Shown here: positions 47,282 through 58,968 of the stretch, one piece after another
Layout: the number at the start of each line of letters is the position of its first letter
Numbering within the stretch: the first letter of the stretch is position 1
Assembly: GCA_000151295.1 (NCBI GenBank)
Contig: GG745353.1
Coordinates: 750,805-814,804 of the forward strand
Source of the DNA: Allomyces macrogynus ATCC 38327
Taxonomy: Eukaryota; Blastocladiomycota; Blastocladiomycetes; Blastocladiales; Blastocladiaceae
Direction of reading: 5' to 3'
DNA: 64,000 bases
Translations under genes and position numbers: made by a program
The notes under the pieces: model-generated
Database searches by the model: none
Told to the model about the DNA's origin: nothing
Seen by the model: the letters and a program-made list of their open reading frames with translations, nothing else

Positions 47282-47518
47282 GCGCAGCGAAGGGGTGGGA
47301 ACGACTTGGGAACGGCTGCGAAACAGGGTCGCGCGAGTGGATAGTTCTGGCATGGATATGCGTCATTTGCCGGGCAAGCCTCGCCACGTCGAACGCACCT
47401 GCTCAAACCTGATTTTTTAGGCTGGCCAGCACTGGACCACCGGCTCCCGACGTACTCATCCTTGCGGGCTTTGCCCCCAGTCGCGCGGGCGCTTCCACCA
47501 CGCTTGTGTTCCGCCGTC

Positions 47519-49039
47519 ATGTTCCGCTCGTTTGCCAGGACCAGCGCTTACAAATTTACCAGCGGCACGCTGGTCAACTCGGCGGCCCGTCTGCTCGCCA
47601 CCCCCGCAGTCTCAACGCGTCGTTGGCCGGCTGCGCTCTCCTCAAATACCCTCGTGGCCACTCCAACGTTCAAGCTGTTCAACCGCCAGCAACCAGCGCG
47701 CTTCGCCAGCACGAGCTCCACAATCACCACCATGACCAGCACGAACCAGCAGCAGCACCAGCCCGCCGCTGACGAGCGGCCCAAGATCCTGCAATGGTAG
47801 CGAAGCACGCACGCCGAGTGTGCGCGTTCGGACCGTGATCCTCACGGCCGATGCGTTGAACCAACCTGCAGGGACTCCAAGGATGGCGAGTTCCGGCGCC
47901 AAGTCTCGTCGTTCCGCAACACCGTCGAGGCCGACCCGAACGCGCTGTTCCCGGCCGAGGCGGGGCGGTACCACCTCTACGTCTCGCTCGCGGTCTGTTT
48001 AACGGCTCTCCTCAAGAGCGACCATGAGCACGATGGACTGACGCGAGTGATTGGCCCGTGATCACAGTGCCCGTGGGCGCACCGTACGCTGATTGCGCGC
48101 GCGCTCAAGGGGCTCGAGTCGGTCATTTCCGTCTCGGTCGTGCACTACCACATGGGGACGAACGGTTGGCACTTCCTCGACAACGAAAACGATACGTCGT
48201 GCCCGGGCGCGACGCACGACCATCTTTACGGAGCCAAGTACCTGCGCGAGCTCTATTTCAAGGCCAACCCGGACTACGAGGGTGCGTGCCGCCATTTCCT
48301 GCCTCACAGCGCGTTCTCGCGTCGGAGATGCTGACTCTCCACCCATAGGCCGCTTCACGGTGCCCGTGCTGTGGGACAAGAAAACGCACACGATCGTGAA
48401 CAACGAGTCGTCGGAAATCATTCGCATCTTCAACACGGCATTCGACGCCTTCTCTACGCGGCCCGGCACGACCTACTACCCGGCCGACCTGCGTGCGCAT
48501 ATCGACGCGCTCAACGACTGGATCTACCCGATGCTCAACAACGGCGTCTACCGTGCCGGGTTCGCGACCGCGCAGGACGCCTACGAGCGCGCTGTCGCGG
48601 ACGTGCATACGGGGCTCGAAAAGCTCGATGCGCACCTGGCCTCGACTAAGGGGCCCTGGCTGTTGGGCGAGACGCTGACCGAGGCCGATATTCGGCTCTA
48701 CACGACGATCGTGCGGTTCGATCCGGTCTACACGTATCATTTCAAGTGCGTTAAGAGCGTGCAGTGGCAGTACCCGCGCATCGTCGAGTGGGCCGCGCGG
48801 CTGCACATGTTGCCAGGCGTAAAAGACACGTTCAACCTCGAGCATATCAAGAAGCACTACTATTTGAGCCACAAGCACATCAACCCGTTTGGCGTCGTGC
48901 CCGTGGTACGTTTTTTCACGTTTTGCTCGTGGTCGGGCAGTGGATTGGGCTCGATTCTGATTGCTCGATGCGGTTGTAGGCAACGGGTCCCGACTTTGAG
49001 AAGGTCTACGCCGACATGGTCGCCGCAGGCAAGGCATAG
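47519..49039 (+). CDS. Glutathionyl-hydroquinone reductase (ECM4/Xi-class GST)
   Basis: Exons 47519-47796, 47872-47992, 48068-48281, 48349-48905 and 48980-49039 give 409 residues with closed phases. The enzyme reduces glutathionyl-hydroquinones to hydroquinones. Seen: a mitochondrial-type presequence (MFRSFARTSAYKF...RWPAAL...RFAS); the family opening DGEFRRQVSSFRNTV; the catalytic CPWAHRTLIARAL, starting exactly at an exon boundary; VPVLWDKKTHTIVNNESSEI (glutathione site); and the alpha-helical C-terminal domain with LTEADIRLYTTIVRFDPVY and NPFGVVP. A second ATG at 47733 (MTSTNQQQ) follows the presequence and could give a cytosolic form. An in-frame ATG at 47462 is also possible but adds only 19 residues. 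Confidence 0.93.
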
Positions 49040-49421
49040 TGGATTTGGAGCGCGCACCTTTGGTCTTGGGCGGGTGGAGAGTTTTGGGATTGACGCTGCC
49101 GACGAGCACGAGCGAATATATCGTGGCATTTTCCCATCTTGCGTGTGATTTTGGTGGATACAGTTGCGGAACGCGACGAGGGTGTGTGTGTGTGTGTGTG
49201 TGCGAGCCATGCTTCATGGGTACTGCAATGCGCGGGCCTGAACCAAATGCCGTTTGCTTAACGTGAGCACCGACGACGGGTGTTGGCGGGCCGCGTCGAC
49301 TGCTTTTGCAGGTTCCTGTCGCTCGTCGAGATCCATAAATATGAACGATCGACACGTTGTACTCAGGCACATCTCTATTCAAACCAACGATCGCTTCCAA
49401 AACCACTTTTCATCCAATGCG
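49040..49421. other. Tail-to-tail gap, GHR / DDI1
   Basis: About 380 bases with both 3' flanks and a GT dinucleotide repeat. No gene. Confidence 0.5.
49182..49202. repeat. GT dinucleotide microsatellite (10 copies)
   Basis: An uninterrupted GTGTGT run in the 3' flank between GHR and DDI1. Confidence 0.95.
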
Positions 49422-50649
49422 TTACTGGAACAGCAACGCCGCGGCCAACTCCACATCCCCGCGGGCATGAATCAGCAACTGGCGCGCCATGTCACGTGTC
49501 GCGCCGAGCGCCTCGAGCTGTTGGATCGCCTCCTCGGAAACATTCACGGTCGGTGGCACCGGCGACGATCTTGCGGCCTGCGGCGGTGGGACAGCCGCTG
49601 GCGGAGTGGGAACGGCGGGCGCAGGTGCCGGTGCTTGCGGTCCCGCCGCCCCCGACGACGACGCCGCGGCCGTGTCCTCCTCGCTCGGCACATCCATCCC
49701 GCGCGCCGACGCCGGCAACTCGTGTTCCGGCAAGAACGGGATATTAATATCCTGGATCCGCAGCGCGTGTGCCTCGAGATCGATGCACGCGCGGTGCCGC
49801 ATGAGCATATCGAGTCCAAACAGAAGATCCACCGAGTGCCGCTGCTGCGTGCCCTTGGACGCGCCCTCGGCGGGCGTGTCGTCAATCACCGTGAACGAGC
49901 ACATCAGGAACAGGTTATCGCCGAGCCGCAGTTGCGCCGCGTGGATCCGGCCGAGAATTTTCGCGGTGCCGACGCCCACGGCCACGCCCGCGAACCGCGT
50001 GTCGATGAGCGGTTCGAGACCACACTTGACGGCCAAGGACCGCGACATGATCGTGACTTGCGCACCCGAGTCGATGAACGGAGTCACCGGCACGTTGTTC
50101 ACTTCGCCGCGCACGTAGAGCATCACGACGCGACCAAACGCCTCGGGCGTGTGTTCCATGGCGAGACGCAGGTTCTCGTCGATCGCTTGCTGGCTAGAGA
50201 CCAGAAGAAAAAGACAATCGCGTGTCGCGGACCGCGTCAGTTCGCCTCGCGTGCAGCCAGCTACGACAGTCGTACAACCCGCTCCTTTCAACAACGTACC
50301 GATGCATCCCCGCTAACCGGCCCTGCATCGCCTCGACGAACCCGGGCGGGATCGCCGGGCTCGCGCCCGCGGCCTGCGCGCCCATGGCCGCCGGTTGCAC
50401 GGGCGCGGGTGCGGGCGCCGCCGCGGCCTCGATCTGAACAAACAGCATGTCGTCTTGGTGCACGCCCGCCGACTGCAGTGTCGCGGCCTGGTCGGCGAGC
50501 GGTGTGCCGTTAAGCGCGAGCCGCACGTTCACGAGCGCTTGCGGCGCAAACAGTGCCGCGGCGCGTGCAGAGAGCTCGGCAATTGTCGTGCTCGCAGGCA
50601 CCTCGATCGTCTTGATGTCGCCGGCAATGTTGGCGAGCGAGATCCGCAT
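49422..50649 (-). CDS. DDI1: DDI1: ubiquitin-like, aspartyl protease, UBA shuttle protein
   Basis: Minus-strand exons 50300-50649 and 49422-50193 give 373 residues; phase closes across a 106-base intron with GTACGT donor. Ddi1 is a proteasome shuttle with a retroviral-type dimeric aspartyl protease. Seen: ubiquitin-like domain (about 1-75, MRISLANIAGDIKTIEV); an Ala/Pro linker; the helical domain before the protease (QQAIDENLRLAMEHTPEAF); the protease with active-site FIDSGAQVTIMS and the second half GIHRM-type region GVGTAKILGRIHAAQL; IDLLFGLDMLMRH-type core; and a C-terminal UBA domain (VSEEAIQQLEALGATRDMA). All three modules are complete, unlike the copy 650 bases upstream. Confidence 0.95.
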
Positions 50650-51270
50650 GGTGGAGTTGGGGGCGGTAAGCGGCGGGTAAGCGGGCGGGCGGGCAGGCGA
50701 CCCAAAAGCGGTAACGAGACGAGAGAATGCGTGGGGAGGAGCGGCGTGGCGAGCTCAGGCAAGGGGTGGGCGACCTGTCGACGCGTCGTGCGGTGGAAGC
50801 TGACGTCCTGTAGCTGTTGACGTGGACTTGCCTCCCATCACGTGTACGTAGGTGGACGCGTAACACGTATCAGCAAATATGTCGCCGACAGCCCCTCTGA
50901 TACTCGCGACGCTCGCCGACACCTATTGTATGTCGTGCCCAAGGTGGAGCACCTCAAGGAAGGCCAGCGACAGTGTGGCCAAAGCTAGCCTGAGTTGGAC
51001 CATGAGTTGCAAAGTCGGCATGGGTCAGAATCCAAAGATGACACAGGTCAAGTCGTACTGGTCGTGGCGAGCGAGATGCAGCGGAGCCGAAGAAACAACG
51101 GGTGGAGAGCGTATAATTTTATTCGTTCATTGGGCCTCGCTTGATTGGGATCAGGTCGGCAATCATGTTCACGGCCGCCTTCAAACAACACATGCGCCCA
51201 AACCAAAAGACTGAATGCAATTCGCGATAATGCACATGACCAACGTTTGCAACGGGCAAGTCAAATGGTC
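50650..51270. other. Intergenic, DDI1 promoter
   Basis: About 620 bases between the DDI1 start and the decayed DDI1 copy, both on the minus strand. A CACGTG-like palindromic stretch (ATCACGTGTACG near 50838) lies about 190 bases upstream of DDI1. No gene is seen. Confidence 0.45.
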
Positions 51271-52045
51271 GAAAAGAGCAAAGCTGCAGCATACTCGACG
51301 TTACCGCGTGCATCCTTCAGGAACAGAATCGCATTTGCGCGTTGCACCAAGCTCTATGAGTGCCTGGATAACAGACTCAGGGGGAAGCTCCTCGGACGCC
51401 GCCCTGGTGGGAAGCTGGCCTGAGAGCGACACGGTGGTTGGCAGGGGCAACACGGTTGCTGGTGCCAGCAGTGGAAAAGGTGTGGATGCCAGTGCAGACG
51501 CTGGTGACGCCGTCTGAGACGATGATGCGACAAGCGTGTCGGTCCCACGCATAGACTTTGGCAGCTCGTCTTGCTGCAAGAACAGGATGCTGGTATCGTT
51601 GATGTGAAGCGCGCGCGTCTTCAGGTCACTGCATGCGTCATGCCGCGTCAGCCTGTCAAGCCCAAAGATCATGTCCATCAGCCCGTGCTCTTGCGTGTTC
51701 AAAGGCGCATCTGTGGACGGCGGCGTGTTGTCCATGACCGAGAAGGAGTGGTCGAGAACCAATCTGTCGCCAAGTTGCAGCTTCGCTGAAAGGATGCGCC
51801 CAATGATGCGGGCCGTGCCAACGCCCATGGCCATGATCGCATAATTGGGATCAACGAGATGGTCAAGACGGCACTGCTCAGAAAAACGCCGGGACTTGAC
51901 TGTGACCTGCGCGCCCAAGTCGACAAACATGGTCACAGGCACCATGTTCACTTGGCCATGCACGTAATGTATGGGGACGAGGGTGAAAAGCTTGTGCGTC
52001 TGCGCCTTGGCATGGTTTTTGTTCCGGCCTGCTGGCTACATGATA
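51271..52045 (-). pseudogene. Decayed partial duplicate of DDI1
   Basis: The minus strand shows similarity to the second exon of DDI1 from its first codons to its end. It begins at a splice-acceptor-like TGTAG followed by CCAGCAGGCC, where DDI1 has CTCTAG then CCAGCAAGCG. The protease region is readable (NMVPVTMFVDLGAQVTVKS; GVGTARIIGRILSAKLQLGD; MDMIFGLDRLTRHDA). Damage: no ubiquitin-like exon upstream; a frame change between the first codons and the protease part (about 52000-52030); the active-site Ser after the catalytic Asp replaced by Leu (DLG for DSG); and a frame change in the UBA domain near 51345, so the frame ends GCTR at 51301 while UBA-like sequence continues in another frame to about 51271. 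A 220-codon frame from 51963 survives; expression is not excluded. Confidence 0.8.
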
Positions 52046-52835
52046 CGGTTAGCGAGAAAATGAGCGCGTGCGCGCGCATGCACCAGTTTAGGTGGTGTTG
52101 TCGTAGAAGTGGAGCAAGACTCAATCACAGGCGCCCAAAACGCACCATTTAATGCGGTACATTGCGCCCTGCAGCAAGCGCAAGGTGGTCGGTTTCAATC
52201 TATCTTCGTCACCAGAGGGAGGGACGACGCGTCGGATTTATACATCGCTCCAAACGGTGCAGGTGGGGTAGTGGTGGTGCAGATCGGCGCGCCATCGTCG
52301 AGCCGGAGTCGCCAAAGTCGTTCAACGATGCATCGAGCCAAGTGACGTGGTTCGGTCGATGCAACTGACGTGGTGGTGACGCTCTACTGAGCAAGTGTCA
52401 CCCAGCACGTGCACAGCAAATGCAAGAACCTGGCCTGCCAGATCTGTCGTGGACTTGGCCTCACGCACATGACGGGCTGGGGGACATTCTGGTGATCAAC
52501 GACTGCTGGCGGTCGCTCCTCACTTGCACAAGCTGCTCAAGCTGACGCTGCAACGACCCTTGACAAGTACAGCAAAGGCGGCGACGGCGACGGCGGCGAC
52601 GACGACGACTACGACGACCCTGAACGCTGAACGCTGCCCTCGCCGCTGACACACCTGCATCAAGTTGCTTGGCGATCTTGCGCGCCACAATCTCACCGCG
52701 CACCTCTTGGCTCCACCTTGATCCCCTTTCATCAGCGCGGCAGCAACGCAACTTCACCAGCCAGCCATCACGCTCCAACCGACCACCACCTCACCCACTT
52801 TCCATCCATTCCCGCTGCAATTTACCCCGCCCGCC
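52046..52835. other. Intergenic, promoter of the PHD-finger gene
   Basis: About 790 bases. It holds a short GACGGC/GACGAC run at about 52573-52612. No ubiquitin-like exon for the DDI1 copy can be found on the minus strand. No other gene is seen. Confidence 0.5.
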
Positions 52836-55800
52836 ATGGCCGACCCCAATGCCCCGGGCCGCGCGGGCGCCTACTGCTTCTGCCGCGAACCCTACGACGG
52901 CTCCGAGCTCATGATGGTGTGCGACGGCTGCAAACGTACTCTTCGCGACCATGCCATGATCACGATCAGTCCCGACCCTTTTCTGCGCTGACGACCACCC
53001 GTTTGGACGTCTAGAATGGTTCCATGGCCGCTGCATCGGCGTCGCGCCCGCCGACGCTGCACTCTACTCGTCGTACCTCTGCGCGCCCTGTGCTGAGCGT
53101 ACTGGCCAACCGGCCGGTCTGCGCGGGGCCAACTCGGTCACTGCTAGCTCCGTACCTCCCGCACCCGCACCCGCACGGTCGCGCAACTCGTCCCTGTCGT
53201 CCATGGACGAAGACGACGATGACTCGGCGTCAGATCTCGACGCGCCAGCTCGACCGGCCCTTGTGTATGGCGGCAAGCTCGGCGCAATTGGCCGCAAGGG
53301 CCTCACCGCGAGCGCATCAGCGTCAACAGGCTCGTTTGCGAGCAAGGGCATGCATTACGCGAGCAAGGCCCCGCGCGTGGCAGCACCACCGTTGTCGGGC
53401 GCTGTTGCCGCCAAGGGCCACCCGCCGCCGCCCACAACCGGCGGCAAAATCGCGTCAAAGCACCATCTCTTCCAGCACATGCTCGCGCGCGACATGCCGA
53501 GTTCCGAGGAAGAGGACGAGGACGATAACGACGACGACGATGATGACGATGAGGACCATTTTTCGCCGTTTGCGTTCCTGGCCAGCCGCCCGCCACCGCC
53601 CATGCTCTCGTCGTCCGACAGCAGCAGCGACTCGGATTCGCCCGGGTCCTCGTCCGACTCGTCACGCGACGCACGCAGGAAGCGAAAAGCCAAGAAGGCG
53701 GCTGCACCGGCCGTCACTGAGCCAGAAGCGCCCAAGCGCGGGCGGCCGCGCGGTCGCCCGCCAAAGGCTTCCACTGTTGTTGCTGCTGCTGCCGCTGATC
53801 ACGCCTCGGCGTCCGCGTCCGCGGCGGCCGCACCGAAACAGCCCGGCCCTGGTCGCCGAAAACGAGCGACCACGACACCCGCGCCCGCACCCGCGCCTGT
53901 CGAGACCGCGCCCTCGGCGCCATCACCCGCGGTCGAGACCATCGACGACCCTATGATCGCGTCGGGCCCGATGCTCTCCACCGAACCCTTGGACCCAATG
54001 CTCTCGTCTCTGGACCCAATGTTCTCGGACGCGCCCTGGGATCCGATGCTCTCGACGCCACCGCCGCCACCGAGTCCGCCGCCCGCGCCTGCACCGGCAC
54101 CGCCCGCAGACGCGCCGGCGCCTGCGGCTATCATCCATCCACCGCCGATGTCTGCGCGGGGCGGTCGCAAACAGACCAAGTCGGCAGGGTCTGCGCGCGG
54201 TCGACGGACCAGTACCGCGAAACCCGCGACTGATGCTCCGGCGGCGAATCCGAAGCGGTCGCGGGTCACGGCACCGCGTAAGCCGGCGACTGCTGCAGCG
54301 AAACCAGCACCAGCTGTCCAGCCCGCGCCGATGATCGCCGACGACGATGACGACGACATGGACGTGGATATTGACGGCGACGATAGCGACGCGGTTCCGC
54401 CGCGACCACTTGTGGCCGCCCCGCCCTTGGCCGCGACCAAGCCCACGACCACGGCCGCCGCAACGGCCGCACCTCGGCGCCGGATCGCGACCAAGGCCCC
54501 GCGCAGCAGTATGGAACCGCCACCGCCGGCGCCACGTCGGTCATCGTCCTCGTCGTCCTCATCGTCAGACGACAGCGATGACGATGACGTTGGTGGTGCC
54601 GCTCCGGGCAAGCCGCGGTCGATCGGGTCATTGATGCGGCACGAATTGATGCCGCGTGTGACGAAGCCGCCACCGCTCCTCCCCGTCGCGGGCGACGTCG
54701 AAACGCTGTCCGTGCGGTCGTCGAGCCCGGTTTCGTCGCACCGATCCGAGTCGCCCATGGCACGGTCGTCGAGCCCGCTGCTGTCGGTCGGATCCCCTTC
54801 CACCTCGCCTATGCTGCGAGCGGCGAGCCCTGTACCGGCGCTCGGATCGCGATCCAATTCGCCGATGGCCTTTGCTGCACCGGGCTCTCGATCCAACTCG
54901 CCCGTCCCCCGCGCGCCGAGCCCAGCACTTTCGTCCCTCCCGAGCTCCCGGTCCAACTCGCCAATGAGCAGTCCCGCCGGCTCACGATCCAACTCACCCA
55001 TGGGCTCCCGGCCAACCTCGCGCCTCGGCCCCGGCGCACGAAGGCCGAGCCCGCCGCCAATATTGCGCCCCCCCTTGTTCTCGAATTCGCGGCCGCCAAG
55101 CGCGCTCAATCCGGGCACGGCGCGTGGCCGACCACCACTCGCGAAGCCCGGATTCGGTGTATCGGTCGCGGCCGGGTCGGTCGTGCGCGCTCCTGCCCAA
55201 AGGCCGGCGCCGCCACCAATGACAGTCCGGCCGCCGTCGGGGGTGATACCGGCGCGGGCGCCGCCCGCTAAGCCCGCAGCGCCTGTCCCTCGTGCACGAG
55301 CCCCACCAGCCCGTGCTTCGGCGATTCGTGCACCGGCCAGGCCGCAGCCCGCACGGCCGCCACCCGCTGTGAATCCGACACCAGCGCCCACGCCGAGCCC
55401 GCCCGTGGCAGCGGTCGTCGCTGCTCCGACCTTGTCGACGTCGAGGATGATGGTCGATGATGACGACGAGGACGAGGACGTGAACATTGACGACCTGTGC
55501 CCCGTATGCGACTCGGAGTGCACGTGCAATGCCCCGGCCCCGCCCAAGCCGGCCCCGCCGAAACCTGTCGACCCACCAAAGCCCGTGGACCCACCGCGAC
55601 CCGCGCCGGAGCCTGTCGTTCCGCGCAACCACAAGCCCCCGGCACTCACGCCATCGTCATCGACCACGTCGCTCTCGACGGTCGCATCGATCCCGCCAAC
55701 AGCGCCCGCGCCCAAGAAGAAGGCTACACCGCCTGCTCGCTCAACCCCGCCCGCCCGCCTTGACGCGCCGCTGATCACGACGGCTATTGGGAAAGTCACG

Positions 55801-58280
55801 AAACCGCCTGCGAAACCGCCTGCGGCCGCGCGGCACAACCGGCCGTCAATTGCGCCGCTCGTTGTGCCCCCACCACTGCCGCCACCTGCGACTCCCACGC
55901 CACCCCCGATCGTCGGGCCCAAGCGGAGTCGGAAACCGTCGGCGCCGCGGACGCGCAAATGGTCGTCGCGGTCGGCGTCGTCCGGGAACGAATTGGTGGA
56001 CGTGACGGGCATGGACTCTCCAACGGACTTGCAGCACTTGTTTGCAGGTCGGCCGCGGTCGCCGTCGCCGCCACGGCCACCACCGCCTCCGGCACAACAT
56101 TTTGCGGCAGCGCCGGCCGCAAGGAAGAAGTTGACGATGGCGTCGCTTGGGCCACTCGCGCGCGCGGCATTACCGCCGGCTGTGCGCAGACGCCGCGAGG
56201 CGGTGGCGAATATGGACGAGGACTATGACGACGACGACGATGACGATGACGAGGATGAGGAAATTGTCGTCGATTGGGCGCCGCCGCCGCGGTTGCCGCC
56301 CGTCGCGTACGGCCGAGGCAAGGGGAAGGGCAAGCACCGCGCCCCGCCGGAACCGGCGTTCTCGTCCGACGAGGACATGGATGTGGATGTGAATGTGAAC
56401 TCGGCGTCATCTGATGTCGAAGAGGGCGAAGTGCGGGACGATACGGCCCGCAAGCGTGGCCGGTCGCCGGTGGTCGGGCCAAATCGCGGTGTTGCGAATG
56501 GCACGCGGCCAAAGTCCCCGCGCGACCGCGACCGGGATGCGGCGCACGGCGATGACGAGGCGAGCAGCAGCAGCGACGAGAGCGATAGCGACTGTGACGC
56601 GCCGCGCGTCAGTGCCAATGCCAAGGTCGAGCTTGAGGCCATGGACGTTGACTTGGTGCACCCGCCCGGGTCGGATATCCTGTACACGGCCTACGATTCG
56701 TCGACGGACGGCGACGCGCCGAGTTCGCCGGCGGTCCGCACTGCTCCCGTGGTTGCGGCACCGGCACCGACACTGGCAACGGCGCCGTGGTCGTCGTCGG
56801 ACGATGATGACCAGGACGATAACGAGGACGTCTACCTGTTTGAGGTGACACGCATGTCGCCGAGCCCGCCGAATGGATCGCCGCCGAGCAGTCGCACCGT
56901 CGGGACCGTGATTACGACCGCGGCGCCGCCGGACCCGATGGTGCTCGATGATTTGAGCGGTGGGTCGTACCCGAGTTTTGTGCAGAGCGTTGTGGCATCT
57001 TCGCCGATCGTGTACAAGGGTATGTCGGTCGCTGCTGATTTATTTCGCGTGCTTGGTGAGCACGTTCTCACCTCTTTCTTTCGTTCCCACTACCAGACCA
57101 CCCGCATATGCCGTCGATGCGCTTGAGCTCGTCGCACCACACCGGGCCGTCGAGAAACCGCAAGATCAGTCTCAAGGATCTTGGGTTTGGGATTCTGGCC
57201 CCACCGAGCAAGCGGCTGCGTGACGAGATGCTGCCGCCGCACCTCGAGTTGTCGGAACCGCCGTCGGGTGTCTTGCCCAAGGGCGACCTCGCTGCGGCAT
57301 CAAGCTCGTCCAACCTGCCGACGCTCGGCACGAGTGCGCTGACCGGTCCCGCACGGCCCGCAAAGCGCCCGCGCCGCACGTCAGCGCTGGCGAACGGCGC
57401 AGGGAACCACCATCACCACCATCACCAGCAAGGGCTCACGCAACTCGCCGCTTTTCTGGCCACGTCGCCGTTCACGTTCCAAAAGCCTGAATCCGCGCCT
57501 CCCGCTGCACCCGTCCCCACCGACTCGCAGGAGGCCCTCGAGGCCATGGACGTGGTCGATCCCGGCCCCCTCCCCTCCCTCGGCTCCCTCGCCGCATCCC
57601 CACCATCCGACCCAGCGGCACTCGCGCTCGACCAAGTGTTCGACACAGAACTCTTCAACATGTCGTCGTCCGACACGTCCGAGGACGACGACGGGTCCGA
57701 CAATTCCGACGGCGAGTCGAGCGAGTCCGACGCGGAACGGCGGCATTGGAAGCTGATCACGCGATTTGATAAGGTGCCCGTCGACGCTTACCGCCGCGGG
57801 CGGCGCCTGTCTGCCACGCAGGCGGCGTTTGCCGCGTACGGGTTTGCCGGCCCGTCGCACGCGCCCACACCTCCAACGGCTGTGCGTGCGCTCAAGGGCC
57901 ATGCGGCGCTGTCGCTCACACTCGGCGCACACTCGCCGGTGCTCGCGCCGCTCAAGTCCCCCGGGAGTGTCCCCGTCGCGGACTTGACTGCACGGAGACC
58001 GTCGATTACGGCGGCGACGGCACGGCCGGGGATGTCTTTGGCGCCGCGGACGCGCAAGGGATCGCTCGGCGTGCGTCAACGGAAGCGGTCGGATGCGGCG
58101 CGGAATGGAGGAGGGCGCACGGACCAGTTTGGTGCGCCGCCGCCGCTGGATTTAGATGGGGCGCCGCACCACGAGCATGCATTGACGGCGCTTGGGCTGG
58201 ATCTGGATTTGTTGCTCGGGCCGGCGGCGGTGGACGGGCATGCGGGTGACCGCGCGGCGACGGAGTCGCCGTCCGAGTGA
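52836..58280 (+). CDS. Giant PHD-finger / AT-hook chromatin protein
   Basis: Exons 52836-52935, 53015-57019 and 57097-58280 give 1,762 residues; phases close. Seen: an N-terminal PHD finger (about 13-62) with YCFCREPYDGSELMMVCDGC and QWFHGRCIGV, then CAPC, so all C4HC3 ligands are present; the intron falls inside it. The YCxCRxPYD...WFHGxCxGV spacing is closest to PHD fingers of the PHF8/KDM7 type that read H3K4 methylation. Next come acidic runs, an AT-hook (KRGRPRGRPPK, about residue 245), a cluster of SRSNSP repeats (about 610-680), a Cys cluster (CPVCDSECTC, about 860), more Asp runs, and a third exon starting DHPHMPSMRLSSSHH. No JmjC or other catalytic domain is present. It is probably a nuclear, largely disordered histone-reader or scaffold; a specific orthologue cannot be named. 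Confidence 0.85.
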
Positions 58281-58968
58281 GTTTGCTCGCGTCGTCGTGG
58301 CTTTGTTTATGGGCGTGTGTTGTGTCATTTTCTATTTCATGTCGGAGCCACGTGAGGGTCTCCATTTTGTCGTTCGTTTTATATCCTCTTGTTGTCTCGG
58401 TTCTCCCCCTCCTTGTCGCACCCCCGCCTCTTAGTTTCTGAATCGCCGGTCGACCTGCAAGCCATTTTGCTCGGATGAACCCGTTTATGTCCCAAGGCTG
58501 CACAATTCTTTGAATGTAAGTGAGCGCGAGGTGAGCGTGAGACGTGGTTGCCGCGACTTGATGTTTGCTCGACGGCGCTTGGACCCACAAATGAATCGAA
58601 ATCGCTGCGTTGCCAAAATCCAACGGTGAAGAATATTTTGCGCAAGGAGTTGCAACTGGCAGCGTTAAGTATATTCCTCGACGATGATCGTTGCCCAATG
58701 CTCACGGGCTGCCAGTACCATCAGAGCGCCGAACAGTTTCTGGGCCATGGTCATTCAAGTCATCACCAACGCGCTTGGCGAGCGTCAAGGCCCGCACATG
58801 TGTTCCGCTCCCGCTCAACCGGCGCGCCGCGCCCTTGGCCAAAGGGACAACATGTATCTCCGCGAAGTCTCAAATACTCGCAGCAGCTGCAGCACGCCCG
58901 CGACACTTGTCTCTGCCCCCACCTCCCCCATCATCACCAAAACCGGAAACCCCCGCCCAACCGCAAAG
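58281..58968. other. Tail-to-tail gap, PHD protein / NIPA transporter
   Basis: About 690 bases, AT-richer than the flanking genes. It holds both 3' flanks. No gene is recognised. Confidence 0.5.

Larger units (their letters stand above)
46931..47518. promoter_or_regulatory. Shared upstream region of HSP104 and GHR genes
   Basis: 588 bases between divergent starts, containing the TATA box and heat-shock-element candidate listed separately. No gene is seen. Confidence 0.55.

Noticed and set aside
46931..47387. N-terminal extension of HSP104 suggested by an open frame upstream
   Set aside because: The extension runs through the intron and the TATA box; the spliced start [11 protein letters not shown] matches Hsp104/ClpB N-termini.
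53799..56012. 737-codon Gly-rich open frame on the minus strand
   Set aside because: It is antisense to the PHD-finger gene and is pure Gly/Ala/Ser/Arg low complexity, produced by the GC-rich, repeat-like codons of the real gene.
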